Assembly (NCBI RefSeq): GCF_015666175.1
Contig: NZ_JADPIE010000003.1
Coordinates: 310,001-374,000, forward strand
DNA: 64,000 bases
From: Halonatronomonas betaini
GTDB lineage: Bacteria; Bacillota; Halanaerobiia; Halanaerobiales; Halarsenatibacteraceae
Direction of reading: 5' to 3'
Made by a program: the position numbers and the translations under genes. The notes beneath the pieces were generated by a model that was not told the DNA's origin, ran no database searches, and saw only the letters and a program-made list of their open reading frames with translations. Of this stretch, positions 42,533-53,194 are shown in pieces. Position 1 is the first letter of the stretch; each line of letters starts with the position of its first letter.

Positions 42533-43810
42533 CTATATTTTAGCTAAAGCCTGATCAAAATCTTCTATAATATCTTCAATATTTTCTATACCGACTGAAA
42601 CTCTTAACATATCCTCAGAGACTCCTGATTCCTTTAATTCTTCAGGGCCTAACTGTTTATGGGTTGTAGTGGCAGGGTGTAAAATAGAAGTCCTGGCATC
42701 TCCAACATGGATAACAAGCGATGTTAAATCAAAAGATGTTAAAAGCTTTTTAGCTGATTCAATACCTCCCTTTACTCCAAAAGTTAAGATCCCACTGGCT
42801 CCATCAGGAAGATATTTTTCAGTTAAGTGATATTTATCTGAGCTTTTGAGTCCAGGGTAATTAACCCAGTTAACTTTTTGATGTTCTTCTAGAAACTCTG
42901 CTAATTCCTGAGTATTACTGCTATGTCTCTCCATTCTCAACTCAAGAGTTTCACTGCCTAAATTTAATAAAAATGCATTAAAGGGACTTAAGGTAGCTCC
43001 TAAATCTCTAAGTAGATTGGCTCTGGCCTTAATAATATAAGCTTCATCGCCAAACCTTTCAACATAGCGAACTCCATTATAGGTTGGATCAGGTTCTGTA
43101 AGCTCAGGATATTTTCCATTATCCCAGTTAAAACTTCCTCCATCTACAATTACCCCGCCAACTGCCCTGGCATGGCCATCTATATATTTTGTTGCTGAAT
43201 GCAAAACTATATCTGCTCCATGCTCTAAAGGATTACATAATATCGGGGTTGGAAAGGTATTATCAATAATTAAAGGTACGTCTATCTCTTTTGCAACATT
43301 ACTAAATTTTTCAAAGTCCAGTACATTTAAAGATGGATTACTAATAGTTTCTGCAAAAACCAGCCTGGTTTCAGGTCTTGCTTTATTAATAATCTCTTCC
43401 ACTGAGCTCTCTGGATCAACAAAGGTAACTTCTATTCCATATTTTTTTAATGTAGATGACAGCAATGTATATGTACCACCATATAAATTTGCAGCTGCTA
43501 AGATATGCTGGCCCTGCTGACAGATATTTAATAGAGCTATAGTTGTTGCCGCCTGACCAGATGAAGTTGCTAGAGCTGCTGCCCCTCCCTCTAAATCATT
43601 AATTTTTTCTGCAAAGGCCGCAACAGTTGGATTGCTTATTCTTGAATAGATATGACCCTCTTCTTTTAAATCAAAAATATCGGCCAGTCTTTCTGGATCA
43701 TCATAATTATAAGTCGTTGATTGCACTAAAGGTAAAACCTGAGGATCTCCTACTTCTGGTTTGTAACCTGACCTAACTGCCTTCGTCGATTTTTTCCATT
43801 TCTGCGTCAT
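42533..43810 (-). CDS. metY: O-acetylhomoserine sulfhydrylase
   Basis: PLP enzyme that makes homocysteine directly from O-acetylhomoserine and sulfide. At 425 residues it has the long-form MetY length, with ATSSGQAATT, NLYGGTYTL, DNTFPTP and the PLP-lysine motif HSATKYIDGHA. It is 2-12 bases from metA downstream. Expected to be repressed by SAM through the riboswitch upstream. Confidence 0.96.
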   Translation of the reverse strand: MTQKWKKSTKAVRSGYKPEVGDPQVLPLVQSTTYNYDDPERLADIFDLKEEGHIYSRISNPTVAAFAEKINDLEGGAAALATSSGQAATTIALLNICQQGQHILAAANLYGGTYTLLSSTLKKYGIEVTFVDPESSVEEIINKARPETRLVFAETISNPSLNVLDFEKFSNVAKEIDVPLIIDNTFPTPILCNPLEHGADIVLHSATKYIDGHARAVGGVIVDGGSFNWDNGKYPELTEPDPTYNGVRYVERFGDEAYIIKARANLLRDLGATLSPFNAFLLNLGSETLELRMERHSSNTQELAEFLEEHQKVNWVNYPGLKSSDKYHLTEKYLPDGASGILTFGVKGGIESAKKLLTSFDLTSLVIHVGDARTSILHPATTTHKQLGPEELKESGVSEDMLRVSVGIENIEDIIEDFDQALAKI

Positions 43811-43845
43811 AAATTATCCCATCTCCTGTTATAATATTTTAAAGC

Positions 43846-43885
43846 TATAAAATAAAAAATCTGCTCTTAAAAGCTTCAAGAGCAG
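43846..43885 (-). terminator. Second tandem terminator of the SAM-I leader
   Basis: Stem CTGCTCTT with AAGAGCAG (9-base loop), followed on the minus strand by ATTTTTTATTTTATAG. It comes right after the first terminator. Its arm CTGCTCTTGA is complementary to the aptamer's 5' TCAAGAGC. Confidence 0.75.
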
Positions 43886-43913
43886 AAAATAAAAAATCCT
43901 CAAAAAGAGGATT
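43886..43913 (-). terminator. First terminator of the SAM-I leader
   Basis: Stem AATCCTC with GAGGATT, followed on the minus strand by TTTTATTTT. Directly 3' of the aptamer, in the normal place for a SAM-controlled terminator; the aptamer's GAGAGATGAGAGGA end can pair with its first arm as anti-terminator. Confidence 0.85.
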
Positions 43914-43919
43914 ATAATT

Positions 43920-44032
43920 CCTCTCATCTCTCATTTCCTAAAAGGAAATGCTGGAATTAGCACCTTCTCTAAAAATAGAGAGGTTGCCGGGCTTCATAGG
44001 GCCAGTCCCTCTGCCGCTCTTGATGATCTTTA
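43920..44032 (-). promoter_or_regulatory. SAM-I riboswitch (S box)
   Basis: On the minus strand the aptamer reads ATCAAGAGCGGCAGAGGGAC, then TGGCCCTATGAAGCCCGGCA, a variable hairpin with CTCTCTATTTTTAGAGA, then GGTGCTAATTCCAGC and the closing GATGAGAG. These are the conserved blocks of the S box. It controls metY-metA; SAM binding should favour termination. Confidence 0.97.
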
Positions 44033-44047
44033 TTTGATTTAAATGTT

Positions 44048-44076
44048 ATGATATCAGTAAATATCATTCCTGTCAA
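44048..44076 (-). promoter_or_regulatory. Promoter of the metY-metA operon
   Basis: Minus-strand TTGACA and TATCAT with a 17-base spacer, ending 16 bases before the SAM-I aptamer. Confidence 0.75.
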
Positions 44077-44111
44077 GTATTAATTGGTTAAAGAATTAAA
44101 TAACTTTCTGA

Positions 44112-44390
44112 TCAGGTAACTTTTTTCATCTTTTTAACCTCACCAGATTCAGCATCGACATAAAACATTTTATATATCCTTGGTATCTGGCCACTCAAAT
44201 TTGTTAATTGGGCACTGGGTGGTTTGGCATCAACTAAACGGGGATCATCCCAGCCTAATTTTACATGCCAGGTCTCTTCATCCTCTGATAATTCAACTTC
44301 TTCCACCCGGAGTGATTCCAGCTCTTTATCCTCATTAATATATTTAGCAAATGAAGTTGCAGATTCAACTGCCTGTTTTACATCTATCAT
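44112..44390 (-). CDS. Hypothetical small acidic protein
   Basis: Not recognised. 92 residues, soluble, acidic (many Glu/Asp), no signal peptide or helix of membrane length. GAGGAGG lies 8 bases before the ATG. VEEVELSEDEETWHVKLGWDDPR and YKMFYVDAESGEVKKMKKV suggest a small beta-sheet domain of the PepSY kind, but I cannot confirm it. It lies between purN and the SAM-I promoter, 100 bases after purN, with no visible terminator before it. Confidence 0.7.
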   Translation of the reverse strand: MIDVKQAVESATSFAKYINEDKELESLRVEEVELSEDEETWHVKLGWDDPRLVDAKPPSAQLTNLSGQIPRIYKMFYVDAESGEVKKMKKVT

Positions 44391-44490
44391 TATTTTGACC
44401 TCCTCAATTAAAGAAACTATTGTTAATATTATTATAACATAGATAATATATTAATAAATTATCAAGGAGAACTAGTTTCTTATTAACTTT

Positions 44491-45090
44491 CTATTTTCTT
44501 ATGACTTTTCTATCTTCAATTATTATTTTATTATTGACAATATCTCTTATAACCTCTGGATAAATCCGATGTTCCTCCTTTAATATTTTCTTTGATAAAT
44601 CCTCTGCTGAATCACTATCATCAACCTTAACCACAGCCTGTTCAATAATCGGCCCTGTATCAACCCCGGCATCTACAAAATGAACTGTACATCCAGAATA
44701 TTTTACTCCATAATCAATGGCCTGTTTCTGGGCATTAAGCCCTTTAAATGCCGGTAATAATGAAGGATGAATGTTAATTATTTTATTTTTATACTGATTG
44801 ATTAAGGTTGGAGTGAGAATCCTCATAAAACCAGCCAGAACTATTAAATCTATCTTATATTCCTTTAATAATTCAATCAGATCTTTTTCATACTCTCTTT
44901 TGGTATTAAATTTATCTGGATCAATAAATATATTCTCTATCCTGGCAGCTTCTGCTCTTTTTAAGGCTACAGCATTTTTATTATCTGAGATTACCAGCTT
45001 GATTTCAGCAGGAATAAATCCACTGGCAGAAGCATCAATTAATGCCTGTAAATTTGAACCTCTGCCAGAGGCAAATACTGCTATTTTCAT
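44491..45090 (-). CDS. purN: Phosphoribosylglycinamide formyltransferase (PurN)
   Basis: Formylates GAR with 10-formyl-THF. The start MKIAVFASGRGSNLQAL at 45090 follows GGCAGGTG; the frame opens at GTG 45099. The active-site segment is IINIHPSLLPAFKGLNAQ with the catalytic His, and the DTGPIIEQ region follows. 199 residues. Last gene of the purine operon. Confidence 0.96.
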   Translation of the reverse strand: MKIAVFASGRGSNLQALIDASASGFIPAEIKLVISDNKNAVALKRAEAARIENIFIDPDKFNTKREYEKDLIELLKEYKIDLIVLAGFMRILTPTLINQYKNKIINIHPSLLPAFKGLNAQKQAIDYGVKYSGCTVHFVDAGVDTGPIIEQAVVKVDDSDSAEDLSKKILKEEHRIYPEVIRDIVNNKIIIEDRKVIRK

Positions 45091-45107
45091 AAATTTCACC
45101 TGCCTGT

Positions 45108-46139
45108 CTAAATAAATTCTAAAGAACTATCTTCATCTTCAATAACTTCTCCGATTAAATAATATTCTTCGTTTAGTTCATCCAACTGATTAGTAATTTT
45201 ATCCTCATCAGCTGGATCAACTACCAGAATAAAACCTAATCCCATATTAAATGTTCTATACATTTCAGCTTCAGCTATTGAACCGGCTTCCTGAATAATC
45301 TTAAATATCTCAGGTTGCTGCCAGCTCCCTTTTTTTATTCTGGCTTTCAAGTCTTCTGGAAGAATTCTAGGTAAGTTTTCCAGGATGCCTCCGCCGGTTA
45401 TATGGGCCATCCCTTTAATATTAAACTTATCTAGTAAATTTAAGACCGGCCTCACATAAATTTTTGTCGGTTTTAATAATTCAAAACCTAATTCCTGATT
45501 AAGACCAGTTAAATTTTCTCTATAGGAATAGCCTGCAATATCAAAAAGAGCTTTTCTGGCCAGAGTAAATCCATTACTGTGAACTCCACTGGAAGCAAGG
45601 CCTATTAATTTATCTCCAGACTCTATATGTTCACCGGTTATTAACTTATCCTGATCAGTAAGCCCCACAGCAAAACCGGCTAAATCATATTCTCCAGGAT
45701 TATAAAAGCCTGCCATTTCAGCAGTTTCTCCACCTAATAAAGCAGCACCGGCTTCTCTACAACCGGCTGCTACCCCCTTTACAATCTCTGCAATCTTTTC
45801 AGGATCAATTTCTCCAGTCGCCAAATAATCAAGGAAAAATAAGGGTCTTGCTCCCTGAACTAAAATATCATTAACTGACATAGCCACTAAATCAATACCA
45901 ATAGTATCATGAATATCAAGTTCGAATGCCAGTTTAAGTTTTGTGCCAACCCCATCGGTCCCTGAAACTAGAACTGGTTCTTTAAAGGCTCCAAGCTCTG
46001 GTTTAAATAATCCTCCAAAACCACCTGGGTTATTAATTACCTCAGGGGTAAATGTTGATTCCACCTCATTTTTCATTAATTCAACTGCCCTATTGCCGGC
46101 ATCTATATCAACACCAGAATCTTTATAGGAAATACCCAT
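45108..46139 (-). CDS. purM: Phosphoribosylformylglycinamidine cyclo-ligase (AIR synthase)
   Basis: Closes the imidazole ring using ATP. The 343-residue protein begins with ISYKDSGVDIDAGNRAV and has VSGTDGVGTKLKLA, GGETAEMAGFY and MAHITGGGILENLPR. Its start codon overlaps the purF stop by one base (TAATG). Confidence 0.97.
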   Translation of the reverse strand: MGISYKDSGVDIDAGNRAVELMKNEVESTFTPEVINNPGGFGGLFKPELGAFKEPVLVSGTDGVGTKLKLAFELDIHDTIGIDLVAMSVNDILVQGARPLFFLDYLATGEIDPEKIAEIVKGVAAGCREAGAALLGGETAEMAGFYNPGEYDLAGFAVGLTDQDKLITGEHIESGDKLIGLASSGVHSNGFTLARKALFDIAGYSYRENLTGLNQELGFELLKPTKIYVRPVLNLLDKFNIKGMAHITGGGILENLPRILPEDLKARIKKGSWQQPEIFKIIQEAGSIAEAEMYRTFNMGLGFILVVDPADEDKITNQLDELNEEYYLIGEVIEDEDSSLEFI

Positions 46140-47554
46140 TATCTTTCCTCCTCTTTAGAGAAATAATCGATATTCGAGTAGTCACCATCAAAACAGGCAG
46201 TACAGAAATCAATCTCAGGATCATTTTTAATAGCATTACATAAACCTTTCTGGCTTAAATAATGAAGACTATCTGCTCCAATTATTTCACATATCTCATT
46301 AACAGAATTCTGACTTGCAATCAGCTCCTGTCTTCTTGAAGTATCAAGGCCAAAATAACATGGATATGAAACCGGCGGTGAAGATATCACCAGATGGACT
46401 TCAGCTGCCCCGGCTTCCTTAATTCTTGCAATTATCTGCTTGCTGGTTGTTCCTCTTACTATAGAGTCATCAACTAGAATCACTCTTTTACCCTGGATGA
46501 TTTCTTTTATAGGAGCTAATTTTAAACGGACCTTTAAATCCCTGATCTGTTGAGTTGGTTGAATAAAAGTTCTGCCCATATACCGATTCTTTAAAATACC
46601 TCTTACATAATCAATTCCTGACTTTTCAGAGAATCCTAAAGCTGCTGCAATTCCTGAATCAGGTACTGGAACTACTATATCTGCCTCAATATCAACCTCT
46701 TCTGCCAGTTTTTGTCCCATCTCTTTTCTGGCAAGCAGAACATTCTGGCCAGATATATTGCTATCCGGCCTGGCAAAATAAATATATTCAAAGAGGCAGA
46801 GACTGGTACCATTATGACCACTATATTTTCTGCTCTTTAGGCCATCCTGATTAATAACTATAACCTCTCCAGGTTCAACATCTCTGATATATTCTGCCCC
46901 AATGATATCAAAGGCACAGGTTTCAGAAGCAATCACATAGCTATTATTTAACTTTCCAATCGATAGAGGTCTAAAACCTTTAGGATCTCTGATAGCTATT
47001 AGACTATCATCAGTCATTCCCACAATGCTGAAAGCTCCTTTAATCTGATGGAGACTCTGAATTAAAGCTTCAACAATATCATCCTCAAAGGCCCTGGCAA
47101 CTAGATGGGCAATCACTTCAGTATCCAGGGTTGAATGAAAGATTGAACCATTCCGCTCAAGATTCTCTCTCAACTCAGGACCATTGGTTAAATTACCATT
47201 ATGGGCAAGGGCTAGACTGCCCTTAATGCTATTGACTAAAAGGGGTTGGGCATTGACCAGCTTACTTGAACCGCTGGTTGAATACCGGACATGACCAATA
47301 GCCATCTCCCCTTTCAACCTGGTTATCTCTGCTTCATCAAATACATTCTCAACCAGACCCATCCCCTTATGAATATTTATATCACCACCATTATTAACTG
47401 TAATTCCTGCACTTTCCTGGCCTCGATGCTGCAGAGAAATCAGACCGAGATAAGTCAGATCAGAAGCATTATCTTCTCCATCTAAATTATAAATTCCAAA
47501 GACACCGCATTCTTCAATCATTTTATCAACTTCGATGGAATTGCTTCTTCCCAT
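46139..47554 (-). CDS. purF: Amidophosphoribosyltransferase
   Basis: First committed step of purine synthesis: adds ammonia from glutamine to PRPP, the same metabolite sensed by the riboswitch upstream of this operon. The N-terminal glutaminase nucleophile is Cys16 in [10 protein letters not shown], after a short propeptide. The phosphoribosyltransferase part has the PRPP loop [13 protein letters not shown], and C-terminal cysteines (including [10 protein letters not shown]) indicate the iron-sulfur form of Bacillus. Start at 47554 has AAGGAGATGA upstream and overlaps purL by 37 bases; 471 residues. Confidence 0.96.
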   Translation of the reverse strand: MGRSNSIEVDKMIEECGVFGIYNLDGEDNASDLTYLGLISLQHRGQESAGITVNNGGDINIHKGMGLVENVFDEAEITRLKGEMAIGHVRYSTSGSSKLVNAQPLLVNSIKGSLALAHNGNLTNGPELRENLERNGSIFHSTLDTEVIAHLVARAFEDDIVEALIQSLHQIKGAFSIVGMTDDSLIAIRDPKGFRPLSIGKLNNSYVIASETCAFDIIGAEYIRDVEPGEVIVINQDGLKSRKYSGHNGTSLCLFEYIYFARPDSNISGQNVLLARKEMGQKLAEEVDIEADIVVPVPDSGIAAALGFSEKSGIDYVRGILKNRYMGRTFIQPTQQIRDLKVRLKLAPIKEIIQGKRVILVDDSIVRGTTSKQIIARIKEAGAAEVHLVISSPPVSYPCYFGLDTSRRQELIASQNSVNEICEIIGADSLHYLSQKGLCNAIKNDPEIDFCTACFDGDYSNIDYFSKEEER

Positions 47555-49740
47555 TTAATTTTCATCTCCTTAATATCAATATCAATTAAATTATTTATTT
47601 TTAATCTCTCACCTTTAACCTCACCAATCACCTGATATTCAACATTCTCTGCAATAATTTCTTCAACTCTTTCCAGATCATTTCTGGCTATACTAATAAC
47701 TATTCTACTCTGGGATTCTGAAAAGAGAAGTTCTTCAGCTCTCAATTTAGTATCTATTCTAATGTCTGCACCTTTAAGATTACCGACACTGCTCTCAAAT
47801 AATGTAACTGCCAGACCACCATCTGAACAGTCATGGGCAGATTTAACAAGACCTGCTTTAATAAGACTTAAACAGACTTCCTGAATTTTTTGCTCTTTTT
47901 CTAAATCCAATTCAGGAATCTCTCCACTGACAAGATCATGGATAGATTCAAGATACTGACTGCCACCGAGTTCAGGACCTGTCTTGCCTAATAATAAGAT
48001 TAGATCACCTTCGTCTTTAAAAAACTGATCCGTTGCATATTCAATTTTATCTAAAAGCCCCACCATTCCAATAATCGGTGTAGGATAAACTGCTCCAGCT
48101 GGACTCTCATTATAAAAGCTAACATTGCCGCCGGTAACAGGTGTATTTAAAAATTCGCAGGCCTTTGAAATCCCTTGAATTGCCTTTTCAAATTGCCAGA
48201 ATATTTCAGGGTTCATAGGATTACCGAAATTTAAACCATCAGTTATTGCCAGTGGCCTTCCTCCTGAGCAGACAATATTTCTGGCTGCCTCAGCAACAGC
48301 TATCTCCCCGCCTCTTTCAGGGTCTAAATAACAATATCTGGAGTTGCAATCTGTAGTTATAGCAATCCCTTTATCTTTATCCTTAACCCTTAAAACAGCT
48401 GCGTCTGAACCAGGTAAAACTACTGTATTGGTCTGAACCATGTGATCATATTGCTCATAAATATATGATTTACTGGCTATATTTTCAGAAGTAATTACTG
48501 TTTCTAAAATATTATTATAATCTAAATCTTTCTGACCAGTTGAACTATTTTCCGTTTTACTAATTAAACTATCTATATTAAAACTCTTTAACTGCTTATA
48601 ATAATCAGGTTCTATGCTCTCCCTTATATACTCAGGGGCATCATCTGCCAGGATTCTAGCCGGTACTTCTGCAACTTTCTCTCCTTTATCTAAAACTCTA
48701 ATCTTGCCATCATCTGTAACCTGACCAATAACTGCAGCATTTAAATCCCATTTAGAGAATATCTCTTCAACAAGTTCTTCTTTACCTGATTCAGGGATAA
48801 CTAGCATTCTTTCCTGTGATTCTGACAGAAGAACCTCATATGGAGTCATACCTTCCTCTCTTTTAGGTACTAAATCTATATCCAGCTCTATGCCAGTCTT
48901 GCCTCTACTGGCCATCTCTGAAGCTGAGCTGATTAAACCAGCAGCCCCCATATCCTGAATACCAACCAGGCAGCCAGTTTTTATCAATTCCAGACTGGCT
49001 TCCAGCAGTAATTTTTCCATAAATGGGTCGCCAACCTGAACAGCTGGCCTATCTTCTTCAGATTCATCAGTCAATTCATCTGAGGCAAAACTGGCTCCCT
49101 GAATTCCGTCTCTACCAGTTGCTGCTCCAACAACCATAACAGGATTGCCAATCCCACTGGCAGTTGCAGTCGAAATATCTTCATGATCCATAATCCCGAC
49201 ACACATGGCATTAACCAGGGGATTGCCCTGATAGCTTTCTGAAAAATAAGTTTCTCCACCAACTGTTGGCACCCCAATACTATTGCCATAACCTGCAATT
49301 CCTGCCACAACTTCTTCAAATAAGTACTTTACATGCTCATCATCCAGATAGCCAAACCTTAATGAATCCAGCAGAGCAATCGGCCTTGCTCCCATAGTAA
49401 AGATATCTCTAATAATTCCACCGACACCAGTAGCTGCTCCCTGATATGGCTCTATTGCCGATGGATGGTTATGGCTTTCTATTTTAAATGATAAGGCCTG
49501 ACCATCACCAATATCTATAATTCCAGCATTCTCGCCTGGACCCTGTAAAACAACTTCGCCTTCAGTCGGAAAGTTTCTTAAAACAGCTTTAGAATTTTTA
49601 TAGCTGCAGTGTTCTGACCACATAACACCAAACATTCCTAGTTCAGTATAATTAGGTTCCCTATCTAATAAATCAACAATCATATTATATTCTGATTCAG
49701 TTAATCCCTCTAATTCCCAGGGTTTATTTGTCTGATTCAT
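47518..49740 (-). CDS. purL: Phosphoribosylformylglycinamidine synthase, PurL subunit
   Basis: Converts FGAR to FGAM with PurQ and PurS. The 740-residue protein is the small Gram-positive-type PurL, with [37 protein letters not shown]-type sequence and DCSDGGLAV in the second half. Its start overlaps the purQ stop by one base. Confidence 0.97.
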   Translation of the reverse strand: MNQTNKPWELEGLTESEYNMIVDLLDREPNYTELGMFGVMWSEHCSYKNSKAVLRNFPTEGEVVLQGPGENAGIIDIGDGQALSFKIESHNHPSAIEPYQGAATGVGGIIRDIFTMGARPIALLDSLRFGYLDDEHVKYLFEEVVAGIAGYGNSIGVPTVGGETYFSESYQGNPLVNAMCVGIMDHEDISTATASGIGNPVMVVGAATGRDGIQGASFASDELTDESEEDRPAVQVGDPFMEKLLLEASLELIKTGCLVGIQDMGAAGLISSASEMASRGKTGIELDIDLVPKREEGMTPYEVLLSESQERMLVIPESGKEELVEEIFSKWDLNAAVIGQVTDDGKIRVLDKGEKVAEVPARILADDAPEYIRESIEPDYYKQLKSFNIDSLISKTENSSTGQKDLDYNNILETVITSENIASKSYIYEQYDHMVQTNTVVLPGSDAAVLRVKDKDKGIAITTDCNSRYCYLDPERGGEIAVAEAARNIVCSGGRPLAITDGLNFGNPMNPEIFWQFEKAIQGISKACEFLNTPVTGGNVSFYNESPAGAVYPTPIIGMVGLLDKIEYATDQFFKDEGDLILLLGKTGPELGGSQYLESIHDLVSGEIPELDLEKEQKIQEVCLSLIKAGLVKSAHDCSDGGLAVTLFESSVGNLKGADIRIDTKLRAEELLFSESQSRIVISIARNDLERVEEIIAENVEYQVIGEVKGERLKINNLIDIDIKEMKIKWEEAIPSKLIK

Positions 49741-50423
49741 TAATTAACACCTTCTTTTAAATAACTGATTAAAGACTCAAAAATCTTTTTGCCATCACTG
49801 CTTCCAAGTATCTCTTCAGAGGCTCTTTCAGGATGGGGCATTAAACCAAATACATTTCTTTTCTTATTGCAGATTCCTGCAATATTATCTATTGAACCAT
49901 TCGGGTTTTCAGAGTCATCCAGATATTTCAATACAATCTGGTTATTGGCCTTTAACTCCTTTAAACCGGCATCATCGATATAAAAATTTCCTTCCTGATG
50001 GGCAACTGGTATATCTAAGATCTGATTAATTTCCAACTTTCTGGTAAATGGAGTCCTATCATTTTCAACCTGAAGTTTTACATGTTTACAGACAAACTTT
50101 AAATTATCATTGACTTTCATAGCTCCAGGAAGAAGTCCTGCTTCCATTAAGATCTGAAAGCCATTACAGATTCCTAAAACAGTTCCACCATTATTTGCAA
50201 ATTCTATGACTGAATCCATAACCGGTGAAAACCGGGCAATTGCTCCAGAACGGAGATAATCTCCATAGGAAAAGCCACCAGGTAATAAAATTGCATCATA
50301 ATTATTCTTAAATTTCTCTTTATGCCAGATCATATCAATCTCTATCTCAAATATATCTTCAATCACATACCTAAGATCCTGATCACAGTTGGAACCTGGA
50401 AATGTTACAATTCCAAAGCGCAT
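49740..50423 (-). CDS. purQ: Phosphoribosylformylglycinamidine synthase, PurQ glutaminase subunit
   Basis: Delivers ammonia to PurL. Class I glutamine amidotransferase fold of 227 residues: [14 protein letters not shown], nucleophile Cys in GICNGFQIL, and catalytic His/Glu in LMPHPERA. It lies directly after purS with no gap. Confidence 0.97.
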   Translation of the reverse strand: MRFGIVTFPGSNCDQDLRYVIEDIFEIEIDMIWHKEKFKNNYDAILLPGGFSYGDYLRSGAIARFSPVMDSVIEFANNGGTVLGICNGFQILMEAGLLPGAMKVNDNLKFVCKHVKLQVENDRTPFTRKLEINQILDIPVAHQEGNFYIDDAGLKELKANNQIVLKYLDDSENPNGSIDNIAGICNKKRNVFGLMPHPERASEEILGSSDGKKIFESLISYLKEGVN

Positions 50424-50681
50424 TTATGCCATCTCCTCTATGCTGTATCTATAATCTTCAATAACTGGATTGGCCAGCAACCGCTGACACATCTCATCAA
50501 CCTGTTTATCAACCTGCTCTTTGTCTTCTAGATCAGATATTTTAAGTTCCATATATTTTCCGACATTTAATTCACTGACATTGTCATAACCTAAAGCATT
50601 TAACCCTGCCTGGACTGCCTGTCCCTGAGGATCTAGAATACTCTCCTTTAATTGAATATTAATCTTAACTAACCATTCCAT
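50424..50681 (-). CDS. purS: Phosphoribosylformylglycinamidine synthase, PurS subunit
   Basis: Small 85-residue bridging subunit that joins PurL and PurQ. The N-terminal strand KINIQLKESILDPQGQAV and the GYDNVSELNVGKY segment match the family. Start overlaps the purC stop by one base. Confidence 0.95.
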   Translation of the reverse strand: MEWLVKINIQLKESILDPQGQAVQAGLNALGYDNVSELNVGKYMELKISDLEDKEQVDKQVDEMCQRLLANPVIEDYRYSIEEMA

Positions 50682-51400
50682 TATAATTCCCCTCTTCCTG
50701 TAATTCTTTTTAGCATCTCCTGATAAGCCTCTTCAACATCTCCTAAATCCCTTCTGAACCTATCTTTATCCAGTTTTTCTCTGGTATTACTATCCCAGAA
50801 CCTGCAGGTATCTGGAGAGATTTCATCGGCAAGGATTATCTCACCATCATCCAAATACCCAAATTCCAGCTTGAAATCAACTAAATCTATTACTCTCTCT
50901 CTTAAAAATTCTTTTAAAATCTTATTAATCTTAAAAGTCATTTTATTAATTTCTTCCAGGTCAGTCTCTGTAGCCAGTTTCAGTACTTCAATATGAGAAT
51001 TATTAATTAGAGGATCTCCTAGATCATCATCTTTATAATAATATTCAAGAACAGGCTTATCTAAAACTTCCCCCTCTTTAATGCCCAGTCGTTTACTTAA
51101 ACTCCCGGCAACAATATTTCTCATTACAACTTCTACAGGAATAATTCCAACTTTTTTAACAAGAACTTCATTTGCACTGAGCTCTTTTATTAAATGGGTC
51201 TTTATCCCGTTATCTTCTAATAATTTAAAAAAGAAATTACTAATCTTATTATTAATCTTTCCTTTTCCTGTAATCTGATCTTTTTTCTGACCATCAAAGG
51301 CAGTGGCATCATCTTTAAAATGAACAATAACCTGATCATTCGCACTGGTAGAATAGATCTGCTTGGCCTTGCCTTCATAGATCATTTCTCTTTTTTCCAT
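50681..51400 (-). CDS. purC: SAICAR synthase
   Basis: Ligates aspartate to CAIR. The 239-residue protein has [29 protein letters not shown]-type loop, [17 protein letters not shown] and the [14 protein letters not shown] active segment. Confidence 0.97.
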   Translation of the reverse strand: MEKREMIYEGKAKQIYSTSANDQVIVHFKDDATAFDGQKKDQITGKGKINNKISNFFFKLLEDNGIKTHLIKELSANEVLVKKVGIIPVEVVMRNIVAGSLSKRLGIKEGEVLDKPVLEYYYKDDDLGDPLINNSHIEVLKLATETDLEEINKMTFKINKILKEFLRERVIDLVDFKLEFGYLDDGEIILADEISPDTCRFWDSNTREKLDKDRFRRDLGDVEEAYQEMLKRITGRGEL

Positions 51401-51462
51401 CTCTAGAAACCTCCATTTTTAAGCTTTGAGAGCATAAACTGACTATACAAATTCATCTTGAT

Positions 51463-51993
51463 CTACTCTGCAAATTTTTCATTCTTTTCAAGGTATTCCT
51501 GATAGCCTTTACTTTCCAAATCTGCTGCCGTATCTAAAACCTTATCCTTCATACTTTCTCTAAAGGCTTTCTGTCTATCATTTAACTTCTGGTCATTAAT
51601 AGCTAAAATTTGAACTGCCAGTAACGCAGCATTTTTAGCTCCATTAATTGCCACAGTTGCAACCGGCACCCCTGGTGGCATCTGAACTATTGAATAAAGT
51701 GAATCAAGGCCACTTAACTTTGATGTCTTTACTGGAACTCCAATAACCGGTAAGGTTGTTATGGCAGCTATCATCCCTGGCAGATGGGCTGCTCCTCCAG
51801 CTCCTGCAATAATAACATCTAAACCCTTATCTTCTGCAGTCTCAGCATATTTATATAATCTCTCTGGTGTTCGATGGGCTGAAACAACTGTCAATTCATA
51901 ATCTAATTCAAATTGATCTAATAACTCTGCTGCCTCTTTCATTACTGGCAGATCAGAATCGCTACCCATAATTATTCCAACTTTTGATTTCAT
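51463..51993 (-). CDS. purE: N5-carboxyaminoimidazole ribonucleotide mutase (PurE)
   Basis: Shifts the carboxylate of N5-CAIR to give CAIR. The 176-residue protein has [31 protein letters not shown] and [11 protein letters not shown]. It starts 5 bases after purK; class I type, consistent with an adjacent PurK. Confidence 0.97.
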   Translation of the reverse strand: MKSKVGIIMGSDSDLPVMKEAAELLDQFELDYELTVVSAHRTPERLYKYAETAEDKGLDVIIAGAGGAAHLPGMIAAITTLPVIGVPVKTSKLSGLDSLYSIVQMPPGVPVATVAINGAKNAALLAVQILAINDQKLNDRQKAFRESMKDKVLDTAADLESKGYQEYLEKNEKFAE

Positions 51994-51998
51994 TAAAT

Positions 51999-53159
51999 CT
52001 AACCTCCTCTGATTTCTATTAACTGACTGGCCTTTAATGCCTGTTCAGCTGCAATTTTTAAAGCATTTGCTGTCACAGTTAGATGGCCCATTTTGCGGCC
52101 AGGTCTTGAGATAGTCTTTTGATAAATATGAACTTTCACCCCTTTAATTTCCAGGGCAGATTCAAGCCCAATGATTTCAGCTTCACCTTCATTTCCACTC
52201 CCTAAAATATTGCGCATAACAACAGGCCTCAGCAGACCTGTATCACCAAGTGGTAGAGAAGTAATTGCCCTAATATGCTGTTCAAACTGAGAAGTTACAC
52301 AGCCCTCGATTGTATAATGGCCTGAATTATGAGGCCTGGGAGCTATTTCATTTATTAAAAGTCGGTCATTTTCTGTCAAAAACATTTCCACACAGAAGAT
52401 TCCTATTCCAGCAAAGACCTCTAATACCTCTTTAGCCAGAGATTCGGCCTTATTTTTCAGTTCAGCAGAAATTTCAGCTGGAACCTTTGTTTCAAAAAGG
52501 ATATTATCCTGATGATCGTTTTCTCCAATTGGATATACTCTCATCTCTCCTTTTAGATCCCTGGCTGCAATTATAGAAATTTCTTTTTTAAAGGGAATAT
52601 ATCTTTCAACCATCAATGGATTTTTCTCACCGGCTAATTTATGAAAGGCTTTTTCTACTTCAGTCTCATTTTTAATAACTAGATTTCCCTTGCCGTCATA
52701 ACCACCTGTACAACTCTTTAGCATTAATGGATAGCCAAAATCATCACCAGTTTTATAAATATCTTCAATGACTTCAGCTTTAATAAAATCAGGCACAGCT
52801 ATCTGATTCTGTTTTAATAAAGTTTTCTGATGATATTTATTCTGAATTATTTCCAGACTTCTTGCTGTTGGATAAACCTTATAATCTTCAGCTTCTAATT
52901 CTTTTAAAACCTCAGCATCTATATGTTCAAATTCATAGGTTATTAAATCAGATTTATCTGCCAGCTCTCTAATTGCTTTGCTGTCATCAAAGTCAGCCAC
53001 TATATGCTGATCAGCAATACTGGATGCCGGACAGGATTTTGTCGGATCCAGAATAGTTACATAGAAGCCAAGTTTTTTAGCCTCTAAAATCATCATCTTT
53101 CCTAGCTGACCACCACCGATAATTCCGATTTTCTGCCTGGTTTTATCGATATAATTCAA
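51999..53159 (-). CDS. purK: N5-carboxyaminoimidazole ribonucleotide synthetase (PurK)
   Basis: ATP-grasp enzyme that carboxylates AIR with bicarbonate. The 386-residue protein has [19 protein letters not shown] in the ATP-grasp loop, [27 protein letters not shown]-type sequence. It follows purD by 35 bases and pairs with purE. Confidence 0.97.
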   Translation of the reverse strand: MNYIDKTRQKIGIIGGGQLGKMMILEAKKLGFYVTILDPTKSCPASSIADQHIVADFDDSKAIRELADKSDLITYEFEHIDAEVLKELEAEDYKVYPTARSLEIIQNKYHQKTLLKQNQIAVPDFIKAEVIEDIYKTGDDFGYPLMLKSCTGGYDGKGNLVIKNETEVEKAFHKLAGEKNPLMVERYIPFKKEISIIAARDLKGEMRVYPIGENDHQDNILFETKVPAEISAELKNKAESLAKEVLEVFAGIGIFCVEMFLTENDRLLINEIAPRPHNSGHYTIEGCVTSQFEQHIRAITSLPLGDTGLLRPVVMRNILGSGNEGEAEIIGLESALEIKGVKVHIYQKTISRPGRKMGHLTVTANALKIAAEQALKASQLIEIRGG

Positions 53160-53194
53160 GTAAAAACCTCCTTGTTTAAAAGATCTAAATTAAT

